NCBI RefSeq assembly: GCF_030505395.1
Contig: NZ_CP130044.1
Span: forward strand, 124,001 to 188,000
Length of the DNA stretch: 64,000 nt
Reading direction: 5' to 3'
Origin: Asticcacaulis sp. ZE23SCel15
Lineage (GTDB): Bacteria; Pseudomonadota; Alphaproteobacteria; Caulobacterales; Caulobacteraceae
The position numbers and the translations under genes are program-made. Under the pieces are notes generated by a model, which had not been told where the DNA came from, did no database searches, and was given only the letters and a program-made list of their open reading frames with translations. Shown here piece by piece: positions 36,798-45,445 of this stretch (positions are counted from its first letter, which is position 1; each line of letters begins with the position of its first letter).

Positions 36798-36906
36798 ACT
36801 TGCCTTAAATCCCAATCCGACCCGCACACAAAACACTCATCAAGGGGCGGTTGCGGATTGATTAACAAACCTTACCTTAACCCTCGTAAACCGATCATGA
36901 CCAAAC

Positions 36907-36915
36907 ATGGTTAAC
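36907..36915 (-). promoter_or_regulatory. CtrA half-site upstream of fliL
   Basis: On the minus strand the bases read GTTAACCAT, which is the extended CtrA half-site. A related TTAA lies near 36865 but the N7 spacing is not met. It is weak alone and gains weight only from its place ahead of fliL. Confidence 0.35.
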
Positions 36916-37067
36916 GATCCGTTTGGATGACGGCCCTACGCACGGCATTTTTTGCCGCACATACACCCGTTTGCGACCATGACCAGATTCGCGATACGAA
37001 TCCACAACCCTTCGCAAACACATGTATTTTAAGGGTTTCGCGAAAATCCACGCCCGTTAACCATCTT

Positions 37068-37083
37068 TGGCACAGCGATTGCA
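37068..37083 (+). promoter_or_regulatory. Sigma-54 promoter of flgF operon
   Basis: TGGCAC-AGCGA-TTGCA matches the sigma-54 -24/-12 consensus exactly, with the GG and GC doublets at the correct ten-base spacing. It lies 71 bases before the flgF ATG. Rod and ring operons in Caulobacter are sigma-54 dependent. A TTAACCAT CtrA-type half-site overlaps its upstream flank (37057-37064). Confidence 0.9.
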
Positions 37084-37153
37084 CACGAATAAGAAACCGC
37101 CGTGGATTTATGGTTAACGGTTTATTACTTAGTAGGTCAGAGGAGCGTCATAC

Positions 37154-37906
37154 ATGGATAATGCGAGCTACATCGCCCTGTCCCGTCAACTGACGCTGCG
37201 GCGTGAACTGGACATCACGGCCAACAACATCGCCAACATGAACACCAACGGCTATAAGTTTGAGCAATTACTGGTCGAAACTGAGCCCGGTCGTCCGGCC
37301 TTTAACGATCCGATCCGCACACCGGCCAACTTCGCCTATGATAAGGGCGTGGGCCGTGACTTTTCCCAAGGCACCTTCACTCAGACCGGCTCGCCCTATG
37401 ATATGGCGCTGGACGGGGAAAACACCTTTTTTGCCATCAACGGTGCCGATGGCCCGCTCTATACCCGCAACGGGGCCTTTACCGTGAACCCGCAAGGGAT
37501 TCTGGTGACGCAAAACGGCCTGTCGGTGCAGGGCGAAGGCGGGGCGGAGATACGCCTTGATCCGCAATATGGTGAGCCGTCGATCTCTGCCGACGGCATT
37601 GTCTCCCAGCGCACGCCCGATGGCGCTCTGCGGGTGGGTAAGATTGGCGTTGTGCGCATCGCCACCCTAAGCGATCTCGAAAAAGCCGGAGACACCAGCT
37701 ACCGCCTGAATAACCCGCAGGCCGCCACCCCCATCACCGAGTCCGTGGTGCGCCAGGGCATGCTGGAATCGTCCAACGTCAATTCGGTGATGGAAATCAC
37801 CAAACTGGTTGAAATCAACCGCACCTACGCCTCACTGGCGCGTCTTATCGATCAAAATCAAGAACTTAACCGCAGCGCCGTCGAGCGCTTAGGAAAGGTA
37901 GCATAA
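37154..37906 (+). CDS. flgF: Flagellar rod protein FlgF
   Basis: FlgF is a proximal rod subunit. The 250-residue product has the N-terminal rod motif LRRELDITANNIANMNTNGYK, the central domain ENTFFAINGADGPLYTRNGAF, and the C-terminal VMEITKLVEINRTYASLARLIDQ. It leads the flgF-flgG-flgA-flgH operon behind a sigma-54 promoter. The following flgG starts one base after its stop. Confidence 0.95.
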   Translation: MDNASYIALSRQLTLRRELDITANNIANMNTNGYKFEQLLVETEPGRPAFNDPIRTPANFAYDKGVGRDFSQGTFTQTGSPYDMALDGENTFFAINGADGPLYTRNGAFTVNPQGILVTQNGLSVQGEGGAEIRLDPQYGEPSISADGIVSQRTPDGALRVGKIGVVRIATLSDLEKAGDTSYRLNNPQAATPITESVVRQGMLESSNVNSVMEITKLVEINRTYASLARLIDQNQELNRSAVERLGKVA

Positions 37907-37907
37907 T

Positions 37908-38696
37908 ATGCGCGCTTTACGCACCGCCACCACCGGCATGTCCGCCCAGCAGATGAACGTCGAAGTCATCTCCAACAACATCGCCAACATGAACACGGTC
38001 GGCTTCAAAAAACAGCGGGCCGAGTTTCAGGACCTGCTCTACCAGAACGTCGAGCGCATGGGCGCGCAGTCGTCGGAAACCGGCACGGTTGTCCCGACCG
38101 GCATCCAGATCGGTAACGGCGTCAAGGCCGGGGCCACCTACCGTATCATGACCCAAGGCTCCCCCACCCGCACCGAAGGCACCTACGATCTGGCCATCGA
38201 GGGCAAGGGCTATTTCCAGATCCTTATGCCATCGGGTGAGACCGCCTATACCCGCGCCGGTAATTTCAGCGTCAATGATCAGGGTCAGTTGGTGACCGAC
38301 GACGGCTATCTGGTCCAGCCCGCTATTACCGTCCCCCAAGGCATCCGCGATGTCGCTGTCTCCAAGACCGGTCAGGTGCAGGTCGTGCAGGACGGTGTGA
38401 CCGAGCCGACCATTATCGGCCAACTTGAAATCGCTACCTTCTTCAACGAAGCGGGCCTTGAGGCGATGGGCGACAACCTGTTCCTGGAGAGCGGCGCGTC
38501 AGGTGCGCCCAGCATTTCAACGCCGGGTGATGTTGGATACGGCACCCTGCTGCAAGGCTATATCGAAGCGTCTAACGTCGATGCCGTGTCGGAAATCACT
38601 TCGCTTATCGTCGCCCAGCGCGCCTATGAAATGAACTCCAAGGTCATCACCACCGCCGACGAAATGCTGTCGGTCGCCGGTCAGCTCAGGTCATAG
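37908..38696 (+). CDS. flgG: Flagellar distal rod protein FlgG
   Basis: FlgG makes the distal rod. The 262-residue product starts MRALRTATTGMSAQQMNVEVISNNIANMNTVGF and ends VSEITSLIVAQRAYEMNSKVITTADEMLSVAGQLRS, both family signatures. The length is typical. It follows flgF by one base and precedes flgA by 12. Confidence 0.97.
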   Translation: MRALRTATTGMSAQQMNVEVISNNIANMNTVGFKKQRAEFQDLLYQNVERMGAQSSETGTVVPTGIQIGNGVKAGATYRIMTQGSPTRTEGTYDLAIEGKGYFQILMPSGETAYTRAGNFSVNDQGQLVTDDGYLVQPAITVPQGIRDVAVSKTGQVQVVQDGVTEPTIIGQLEIATFFNEAGLEAMGDNLFLESGASGAPSISTPGDVGYGTLLQGYIEASNVDAVSEITSLIVAQRAYEMNSKVITTADEMLSVAGQLRS

Positions 38697-38708
38697 GGAT
38701 AACTGATT

Positions 38709-39482
38709 ATGCGTAAGCTATTGTTATGCCTTGTCCTTGCGGCTGCACCTACCTGTGCGATGGCCGACAATATGCTGGTGCTCAAGGCCGCCCCCAGCGA
38801 CGGCGACGGTCGCATCACCATTGGCGATGTCTTTGACTATGCTGATGGGGCCTCTGATGTGGTCTTAGGGGTACGCTCAGGCGCCACGGCGGTTCTGGAT
38901 GCCGCTCAGGTTCAGGCCATTGCCCGCCAAAACGGCTTTTACTGGACCAACCCCAAGGGTCTGCGCCGGATTATCGTCGCGCAAGGTACGGACGGTTCTG
39001 CGCCTGCTCCGGTCGCGCACACCGTCAAAACAGCCGCAAAAGCCCCAGCGGGCAAGACCGCCGAGGCACTTGTGTTCACCCGCTCGCTCAATACCGGCGA
39101 TGTGGTGCAGCCGTCCGACCTTAGCTATCAGCCCGTTCAGGCTCATCTGGCGGGCGCTAACGTCTCACCGCAGGACATTATCGGCAAATCGGCCCGCTAT
39201 CCGTTGCGCGAAGGGGCGGTTGTGCGGGCTGGCGATCTGTCCAACCCCGTCGTCGTTAAGAAATCTCAGTCCGTAAAGGTCGTCTGGTCGGTCGGCGGCA
39301 TCAACCTGTCGATGACGGGCCTTGCCCAAAAAGACGGCGCGGCGGGAGATGTCATTTCGGTGCTGAACCCGACCTCGAAAAAGACCGTCGATGCCGTCAT
39401 TACTGGCCCAGGCACCGCCGCCGCTGGCCCTGCGGCCTTACAAATGCGCAGCCAAAATCCACAATATTATTCCGCCAGATAG
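38709..39482 (+). CDS. flgA: Flagella basal body P-ring chaperone FlgA
   Basis: FlgA is the periplasmic chaperone for P-ring assembly. The 257-residue product has a signal peptide (MRKLLLCLVLAAAPTCAMA) and a C-terminal SAF-like domain with LAGANVSPQDIIGKSARYPLREGAVVRAGDL and KTVDAVITGPGTAA. It lies between flgG and flgH. The family N terminus is variable, which fits the weaker first half. Confidence 0.92.
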   Translation: MRKLLLCLVLAAAPTCAMADNMLVLKAAPSDGDGRITIGDVFDYADGASDVVLGVRSGATAVLDAAQVQAIARQNGFYWTNPKGLRRIIVAQGTDGSAPAPVAHTVKTAAKAPAGKTAEALVFTRSLNTGDVVQPSDLSYQPVQAHLAGANVSPQDIIGKSARYPLREGAVVRAGDLSNPVVVKKSQSVKVVWSVGGINLSMTGLAQKDGAAGDVISVLNPTSKKTVDAVITGPGTAAAGPAALQMRSQNPQYYSAR

Positions 39483-39491
39483 GTCATTATC

Positions 39492-40226
39492 ATGCGTAAT
39501 CTCAAAGCCTTAGCCGTTATCATCCTCGCAGGCGCCTCACTTACCGCCTGCTCAACCGTCACCGAAGCGGTCAAGGGCCCCGAACTGGCCCCGATCGGTT
39601 ATCCGGCAGCGCTTGTGCCTCAGCAGCAGGTGATCATGGTGCCGCAGAGTGAGCGCCCGGCGGCGTCTTCCAACAGCCTGTGGCGAGCCGGGGCGCGCAC
39701 GTTTTTCAACGATCAACGCGCCCGTCATGTAGGTGATATCCTGACCGTCAGCATCGATATTAACGATTCCGCCCAGACCCAGAACACCACCGCCCGCTCG
39801 CGCGACAATGAATATTCGGCAGGGGTCGGCAGTTTCTTCGGTCTGGAGTCCTCTTTGGGGAAGATATTGCCTAATGGGTTTGACCCAGCCAATGCCCTGA
39901 GTTCGCAGGGCTCAAGCACCTCGAACGGTACGGGTACGATCAACCGTTCTGAAAAAGTGTCGCTGACCATCGCCGCGGTGGTTTCGGGCGTTATGCCGAA
40001 CGGCAACCTGATCATTCAGGGCCGTCAGGAAGTGCGCACTAACCGCGAAGTGCGCGAACTGACCGTGGCAGGCATCGTACGGCCCGAAGATATATCCTCG
40101 GCCAATACCATCAAACACACCCAACTGGCCGAAGCGCGCATCTCTTACGGCGGTAGAGGCGATGTCACCCGCATGCAGGGCGCCCCGGCATCTCAGGCGA
40201 TTATGGAACGCTTTTCGCCGTTTTAA
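39492..40226 (+). CDS. flgH: Flagellar L-ring lipoprotein FlgH
   Basis: FlgH forms the outer-membrane L ring. The 244-residue product has a lipoprotein signal with Cys20 in ASLTAC, then SLWRAGARTFFNDQRARHVGDILTVSIDINDSA and the late GNLIIQGRQEVRTNREVRELTVAGIVRPEDI motif. It closes the flgF-flgG-flgA-flgH operon. A palindromic repeat pair follows. Confidence 0.96.
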   Translation: MRNLKALAVIILAGASLTACSTVTEAVKGPELAPIGYPAALVPQQQVIMVPQSERPAASSNSLWRAGARTFFNDQRARHVGDILTVSIDINDSAQTQNTTARSRDNEYSAGVGSFFGLESSLGKILPNGFDPANALSSQGSSTSNGTGTINRSEKVSLTIAAVVSGVMPNGNLIIQGRQEVRTNREVRELTVAGIVRPEDISSANTIKHTQLAEARISYGGRGDVTRMQGAPASQAIMERFSPF

Positions 40227-40233
40227 TATCTAC

Positions 40234-40380
40234 CTCCTCCCTATCGAGCGCTTTGCGATGATGGGGAGGTGGATTTTTGGAGGCTTGCCGACAAAAAGAC
40301 GGAGGGGGAATTCTACGGCGCTATCCCCCTCCGTCATTTCGCTAAAGCTCAATGCCACCTCCCCACTACGTAGGGAGGAG
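40234..40380. repeat. Inverted hairpin repeat pair with a 16-base spacer
   Basis: The left half (40234-40308) runs CTCCTCCC to GACGGAGGGGG. The right half (40325-40380) runs CCCCCTCCGTC to GGGAGGAG. The orientation is the same as around the DUF559 gene at 5.0-5.6 kb, but here only 16 bases lie between the halves. The spacer ends GGCGCTAT, the complement of the ATAGCGC that follows the left DUF559-flanking copy. It may be an empty form of that cassette. Confidence 0.85.
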
Positions 40381-40388
40381 AAAAGACC

Positions 40389-42794
40389 TCAAAACGTCTT
40401 GCGTACCGTCACCCCCACGGTGCGTGGATCACCCGGCTGGCCATAGATGGCCCCGGAGTTCCCAGCCTGAATCGTGGTGAATTGCAGGTATTCCTCATCA
40501 AAGGCGTTCTTGATCCACAGGAACGCCTCAGTGCCGCCGGATGAGCGGTAGCCCAGTCTCAGATTAGCAACCGTCGAGTCCTCGATCTCGGCATATTTCG
40601 AGACCGACGAGTCAGAGTTCCACTTTGAGCGGTAGGACACATCGCCGCTGACATAGGCATCGCCGGTAAGCGCCCCTATGGTCTGTGCCCAGCTATATTC
40701 CGCACTAAGCGATCCCGCCCACTTGGATACGCCCGGCAGTTCTTTACCTGATAAGTCGGTAATCGACGTGCCGGAAGATTGCAGTTCCAGTGGGGCCGGA
40801 CCGTTTTTGAACGAGGCATAGATGGCGTCAGTGTAGCTGAGGCTCCCGAAGAACGACAGGTTGTCGGTGGCAAACCAACGCCCGTCAAGTTCGACGCCGC
40901 GCACCTCAACCTTTTCGATATTGGCCAGATAACCGCGCAGAGCGCCCGGCCCGGAATCGACGACATTGGCCTGATAATCAGTGATGTCGGTGGCAAAGGC
41001 GACGGCGTTCAGGGTTACGCTCTTATCAAAGAACTGCGATTTGAAACCGGCCTCGACGCTGGTGACCTCTTCGGGCTTGATGACCGCACTAACCAGCGAC
41101 GGCGAACCGTCGGCAGCGGTTGGGATACCTGCGGCATTGATGCCGCCTGACTTATAGCCGCGTGAGATGTTCACATAGGCCAAAAAATCCGGCGTCACGT
41201 CATAGGCCGCATTGATCTGGCCCGACAGGCTGTCGTCAGAGACCTCGGCCTGGTAGAACTGATCACGGGCGATACCGAGCTTGGCGGCGACCAGCACCGG
41301 ATCAGTCGTAGCCAGCCCGCCGGTGACCTTCTGGTCAAAAGTGGCGTCCTTGTCCTCAGAGGTGAAGCGCAGGCCCGGCGTAATGCGCAGGCGATCGGTC
41401 ACCTTCCACGTCAATTGACCAAAAGCGGCATAGGATTTGGTGTTGGATTGCACAGTGTTGGTTTGCAGATAACCCTCCAGCAGATTGGCCGGCACGGTCG
41501 AATTGATCAGCCAGCGCGCGGCATCAGCCCCCCAGCCTTCGCGGCCATTGGTTTCCACGTTCTGATCGAAGTAATAGAGCCCGACCACCCAATCGATGGC
41601 GTTATCACCGTTCGACGCCAGCCGGACTTCCTGGCTGAACTGCTCCTGCACCGACGGGTTGTTAGACACGGTGCGGATGGCCAGCGCCGTGTAATCGCGG
41701 TCGTTCTGCGGTGTCCAGTCCCAATGACGCCAGGCGGTGATCGAGGTCAGGGTGGTGCTGCCCAGATCCCAGTTCACCGTACCGGACAGGCCATTGATGA
41801 TCTGCTTGGCCTGAATGGGCGAATTGACATCGACCAGACGATCATAGGGGTTGGTCGACGGCGGCGCGTACCCGGCCTGTGCTGCCAGGAACGGGAACTG
41901 ACGGTTGGCTGCGCGCAACGTCGGACCATAACGCACGAAAGCCTGCGTATTCGCTTCCGGGTTCTGGAAGGCGTAGTCATAGCTTAAACGCACGCTGATA
42001 TCGTCATTGGGCGTATAAAGAAGTTGGGCGCGCACGACCTGACTGTCGAGATCGTTCTGCAACGACTTGGTGGTCACATTCTTAAACAGACCATCGCGCT
42101 GGGTAACGCCAAAGGCAATCCGCCCCGCCAGCTTACCGTCTATCAGCGGCCCGGACAGGCTGGCCTTACCTTGCAGGAAGCCATAGTCGCCCGCCGATAA
42201 TTCAATGCGGCCTTCCGGCGTGAAGCTGGGGGCGCGGGTGGTGATGTTGAGCGCACCGGCGGTCGTGTTTTTACCGAACAGCGTCCCTTGCGGCCCGCGC
42301 AGCACTTCGACACGCTCAATGTCGATCAGGTCAACCACGGCTGAGCCCGGACGGGCGTAATAGACTTCGTCAACATAGATACCCACGCCGGGTTCAAGAC
42401 CATCATTGGTAAGCCCTATGGTCGAGCCCAAGCCGCGGATGGTGGTGGCGGTATTGCGCGGATTGGTGGTGATCAACTGGATCGACGGCTGCACCCGCGA
42501 CAACTGGTCGACAGTATAGACACCGGTCGATTCCAGTTGCTCGCCGCTCACTGACGAAATGGCCAGCGGCACATCCTGAAGGTTTTCTGAACGCCTGCGG
42601 GCGGTGACGGTGACTTCGGTAACCCCACGGCTTTCGGCAGCGTCTGCGTTATCATCAGCGGCATCTGCGGCAATTGACGGCGTAAAGGCCAGCAGAGACA
42701 GCCCGGCGGTCAGCGCCAGGGCGCTGACCAGACTGCCGGTCAGGTAAGGTGTCAAACGGCGCGCCGACGCACCCGGATTAAAAAAGGTTTTCAT
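40389..42794 (-). CDS. TonB-dependent outer-membrane receptor
   Basis: The 801-residue product has a signal peptide, then a plug domain (about residues 60-170: VTEVTVTARRRSENLQDVPLAIS, VEVLRGPQGTLFGKNTTAGALNI) and a beta barrel ending in VRKTF, whose terminal Phe is normal for outer-membrane proteins. The ligand cannot be told from sequence alone. Upstream lie a structured leader and a DUF2292 gene, which hints at sulfur or nutrient control. The ATG at 42794 (MKTFFNPGAS) is favoured over 42818. Confidence 0.9.
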   Translation of the reverse strand: MKTFFNPGASARRLTPYLTGSLVSALALTAGLSLLAFTPSIAADAADDNADAAESRGVTEVTVTARRRSENLQDVPLAISSVSGEQLESTGVYTVDQLSRVQPSIQLITTNPRNTATTIRGLGSTIGLTNDGLEPGVGIYVDEVYYARPGSAVVDLIDIERVEVLRGPQGTLFGKNTTAGALNITTRAPSFTPEGRIELSAGDYGFLQGKASLSGPLIDGKLAGRIAFGVTQRDGLFKNVTTKSLQNDLDSQVVRAQLLYTPNDDISVRLSYDYAFQNPEANTQAFVRYGPTLRAANRQFPFLAAQAGYAPPSTNPYDRLVDVNSPIQAKQIINGLSGTVNWDLGSTTLTSITAWRHWDWTPQNDRDYTALAIRTVSNNPSVQEQFSQEVRLASNGDNAIDWVVGLYYFDQNVETNGREGWGADAARWLINSTVPANLLEGYLQTNTVQSNTKSYAAFGQLTWKVTDRLRITPGLRFTSEDKDATFDQKVTGGLATTDPVLVAAKLGIARDQFYQAEVSDDSLSGQINAAYDVTPDFLAYVNISRGYKSGGINAAGIPTAADGSPSLVSAVIKPEEVTSVEAGFKSQFFDKSVTLNAVAFATDITDYQANVVDSGPGALRGYLANIEKVEVRGVELDGRWFATDNLSFFGSLSYTDAIYASFKNGPAPLELQSSGTSITDLSGKELPGVSKWAGSLSAEYSWAQTIGALTGDAYVSGDVSYRSKWNSDSSVSKYAEIEDSTVANLRLGYRSSGGTEAFLWIKNAFDEEYLQFTTIQAGNSGAIYGQPGDPRTVGVTVRKTF

Positions 42795-42853
42795 ATTAAC
42801 AGCCCCATTTTTGGTCATGTGTTGATAAATACCTGATGTCAGGTACGATTTAG

Positions 42854-42915
42854 TCAGCTCGCACCATCATCACTTTCAGGCCCGCTTACGCGGCGGTGAT
42901 GATGGCTGTACACAT
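42854..42915 (-). promoter_or_regulatory. Structured leader with short ORFs before the TonB receptor
   Basis: CCATCATCAC (42864-42873) pairs perfectly with GTGATGATGG (42896-42905); inside the loop CCGC-TTAC-GCGG forms a second hairpin. On the minus strand the start of the stem is overlapped by two candidate tiny ORFs beginning near 42915: ATG 42915-42886 (MCTAIITAA) and GTG 42913-42854 (19 codons, with a His-His-His-Arg-Arg run). A GGAGG lies just before them, although the spacing is short. It looks like an attenuation leader; no experiment is implied. Confidence 0.45.
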
Positions 42916-42977
42916 GCCTCCGGCTGTCCGGTGGGCGGTATTAAGCGTGGCCGCACTCAAAGGCGCGGCGGAGAGTT

Positions 42978-43154
42978 TCAGGTGGCAGTAGGCCGCTTAA
43001 CGTCGAAGCGGAGCTTTTCGCTGCGCTCAATCTGAACGATGCGGGAATCGTGGATCAGGATTTCGACCGATCCGTATTTAATCTCCTGTATATATTGTAA
43101 AATATGGCGTTCAATGTCGCTTAAATGCTCATCGACGGCATGTGTCTGGCTCAT
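42978..43154 (-). CDS. DUF2292 (YezD-like) small protein
   Basis: This 58-residue product is too short for many ORF filters. The frame starts at ATG 43154, with the AAAGGTGG ribosome-binding site eight bases before it. It reads DIERHILQYIQEIKYGSVEI followed by IHDSRIVQIERSEKLRF, the DUF2292 pattern in which YGSVEI and VQIERxEK are conserved. Members are often found near sulfur-assimilation genes, but the biochemical role is unknown. It precedes the TonB receptor gene with the hairpin leader between. Confidence 0.85.
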   Translation of the reverse strand: MSQTHAVDEHLSDIERHILQYIQEIKYGSVEILIHDSRIVQIERSEKLRFDVKRPTAT

Positions 43155-43499
43155 AAAAAACCACCTTTCGGGCAGACGGCCTCGACCACCGCAGATAAGG
43201 GGACGCTGACCGTCTTATAATATGTAAGGGAAACGACTGAACCGTCAGACCGGTTCTGAGCGCATTAAAGCTTAAGTCGCTACCGGCAACATCGGTGCGT
43301 GAACATGTGGGCTGTCCCTTCAAAGTCGCACCGCCTCAAGGCCGCGCAATTAATCATTACTGATTTGATAGGATATAAACCCAACTCCGACAATAGGAAT
43401 TAAACTATACTGTTGGTGTAGAAATTCTGCGCATAATTTCACTGCGCCCTTCCCCTCCCCGGCTAAAGCCTCTATATAGGTAGGGTCAGTTTCGGCTGA
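43155..43499. other. Gene-free stretch upstream of ssrA
   Basis: I see no convincing gene here. The frame 43129-43323 on the minus strand lacks family features and overlaps the DUF2292 gene. The stretch should contain the promoters of DUF2292 and of ssrA; a TATACT box at about 43408 is a candidate -10 for ssrA. Confidence 0.5.
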
Positions 43500-43800
43500 C
43501 TATGGGGATAAACGTGCGTGTAATAAGCGATTTGGACCCGGGTGCAATTCCCGGCGGCTCCACCAAAAACTTCAGACGTTATCATCTGGAAACATGGGGC
43601 CGATCAGGATCGACAAGCGTGTAAAGACGTGGCTTTCTCTCGGTGTGGGCCTCCGCGATCGGCCTTATTGTAACTGCAAACGATAACTTTGCACAGGATG
43701 TTGCTGTCGCTGCGTAATGCGGTGCCGGTAATTCCGACCTAAACTCCTAGGGGTAGCCCCCTAGGCGGGGCCCGAGGGGTGCCTGGCAACAGAAACCCCT
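43500..43800 (+). ncRNA. ssrA: Two-piece (permuted) transfer-messenger RNA
   Basis: The tRNA-like 3' end comes first: GGACCCGGGTGCAATTCCCG, then GGCTCCACCA ending at 43565. A 30-base spacer follows (43566-43595), and then the mature 5' end of the coding piece, GGGGCCGATCAGGATCGAC at 43596. GGGGCC pairs with GGCTCC to form the acceptor stem. This is the circularly permuted gene order of alphaproteobacteria. The tag frame (43676-43717) encodes ANDNFAQDVAVAA and a TAA; with the charged Ala the tag is AANDNFAQDVAVAA, a close match to the Caulobacter-type tag. The outer ends are approximate. Confidence 0.92.
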
Positions 43801-43861
43801 CACTTCCCACTTAAAAAATCCGGACGCCTGGCAACAGAAGCCCTCCACTTTCCCAAAAATC
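43781..43861 (+). repeat. Partial tandem duplication of the tmRNA 3' segment
   Basis: GCCTGGCAACAGAA followed by a CCC/CACTT run and an A-run occurs at 43781-43820 and again at 43826-43861. The first copy belongs to the tmRNA coding piece; the second lies between it and the chemoreceptor stop. Differences are a few substitutions and a short gap. Confidence 0.7.
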
Positions 43862-43862
43862 G

Positions 43863-45228
43863 TTAGCCCGCTCGCAGCGTCTTGAAGAAGCCGTCCACAT
43901 AGCGGCTGAGGTCTTCGGACTGTTCATTGAGCATACGGGTCGCCTGATCGACTTTGGATGTGGCCTCACCCGTGTCACCTACGGCTGAGTTAAGCAATTC
44001 GACATTGCCCGACAGTTCCGCCGCCCCGTTTGAGACGCTGTGGATGCTGGCGGTAATTTCGTTGGTCGCGGTTGATTGCTCTTCCATCGCCGCAGCAATG
44101 GCCGTAGCGGTCGCTTCGACATCACCGATCGAACTCAACGATCCGGCTAATGGAGTCCACCGCCTTCCCCGTAGATTGCTGAATGTCCTGAATCTGCTTG
44201 GCGATTTCGGTTGTGGCACGCGCGGTCTGATCGGCCAATTGCTTGACTTCGGTAGCCACGACCGCAAAGCCCTTACCGGCATCACCGGCACGGGCGGCCT
44301 CGATCGTGGCATTGAGCGCCAGCAGGTTGGTCTGGGAGGCGATGCCCTGAATCAGTTGCAGGATTTCCCCGATCTTGAGCACCGAAGTCGAGAGCTGCGC
44401 CACTTCCTGGGATGAGGTTCCGGCCATCTGAGCCACTGTGCGGATGCCATGGGACGCGCCGTGCACCTGAGAGGCGATTTCCTGAATGGCCTTGCTCATC
44501 TCCTCAGAGGCTGACGCCACCGACGACACATCCATGCTGGAGCGTTGCGCGATGCTGGCCACGCTTTCGGAGCTGGTCTGGGCGATGGTCACGACGGAGT
44601 TCAGCACCTGCGAGGTCGTGCCCAGATCATCGGTGCTGCGGTTGACGTTTCTGAGGATCTCATCCAACCGGACTTCAAACTCGCCAATCGCGGTTTCAAT
44701 GACCGTGTTTTTGCGGTTCAGTTCGCCGACCACCGCGTCCTGATAGGTCGAAATGGCGATATCGAGATCAATGAACACCGCCTTATTGACAGCCACGAGT
44801 GCTGCCGCCGATTGTTTGGTGTTGAAGCGATAGTGGCTGACAATCAGTTCCGCCAGAGCGTCGGTCACATACTGATAGGCGGCAATGTACCAGCGTGGTT
44901 CAAGCCCGATGCGGTAATGGGTATTGCCGATGCGATAAGAGCTTTGGAAATACTCATCGGAAAAGCCAGAGTTGAACAGGCCCTGCCAGTGGCGCTTTTG
45001 CGCGGCCTTCAGCGCCGGTTCACGGTCGCCGATCATCTGGCCCAGCCCCTCGTCGGTGCGGACATGGCGGTAAAAGCCATCCAGAATCCGATCAAGCTGC
45101 GGCTCAATGAACAGCCACACTTTCTTGAGCGTGGCGATATCGGCGGGTTCGATACGGGCGAATGCCAGACGCTGGCGGGTGGTTTGGGTGGCAGCGTGGG
45201 TCAATGCAAAAGCCCCTATAAACGGCAT
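43863..45228 (-). pseudogene. Globin-coupled chemoreceptor gene with a frameshift
   Basis: The N-terminal part (about residues 20-180) is a protoglobin-type heme domain with proximal His104 in [13 protein letters not shown]. Then a cytoplasmic methyl-accepting domain follows, with the hairpin tip [20 protein letters not shown] and [15 protein letters not shown]. HemAT-like proteins of this kind steer oxygen taxis. The first frame ends at 44122. The remainder ([20 protein letters not shown] onward to 43863) lies in the next frame. Dropping one A of 44132-44133 gives [18 protein letters not shown] and a full protein of 454 residues. Confidence 0.85.
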
Positions 45229-45445
45229 GGATTACCAAGGCCGTTTTCAACCTGAAATGGTTAACAAAGATTTTCTGCGAGATACTCTCAACCCCAACGC
45301 AACCGCAGATAGTCAACCGGTTACCGCAAATGCAGAATTCAAAATAACAACGTTCGGCTATATTTACATCTCAGACCAAAACTGACACAACTAAGGCACT
45401 GTTTTTATTTAATATATAATACAATACGGTCATCAGGGGGGCATA

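Noticed and set aside
41415-41987. A 190-codon plus-strand frame within the TonB receptor gene
   Set aside because: It is antisense to a well-supported gene and has no recognisable domain.
43129-43323. A 64-codon minus-strand frame near ssrA
   Set aside because: It overlaps the DUF2292 start in another frame, has no family features and no ribosome-binding site.
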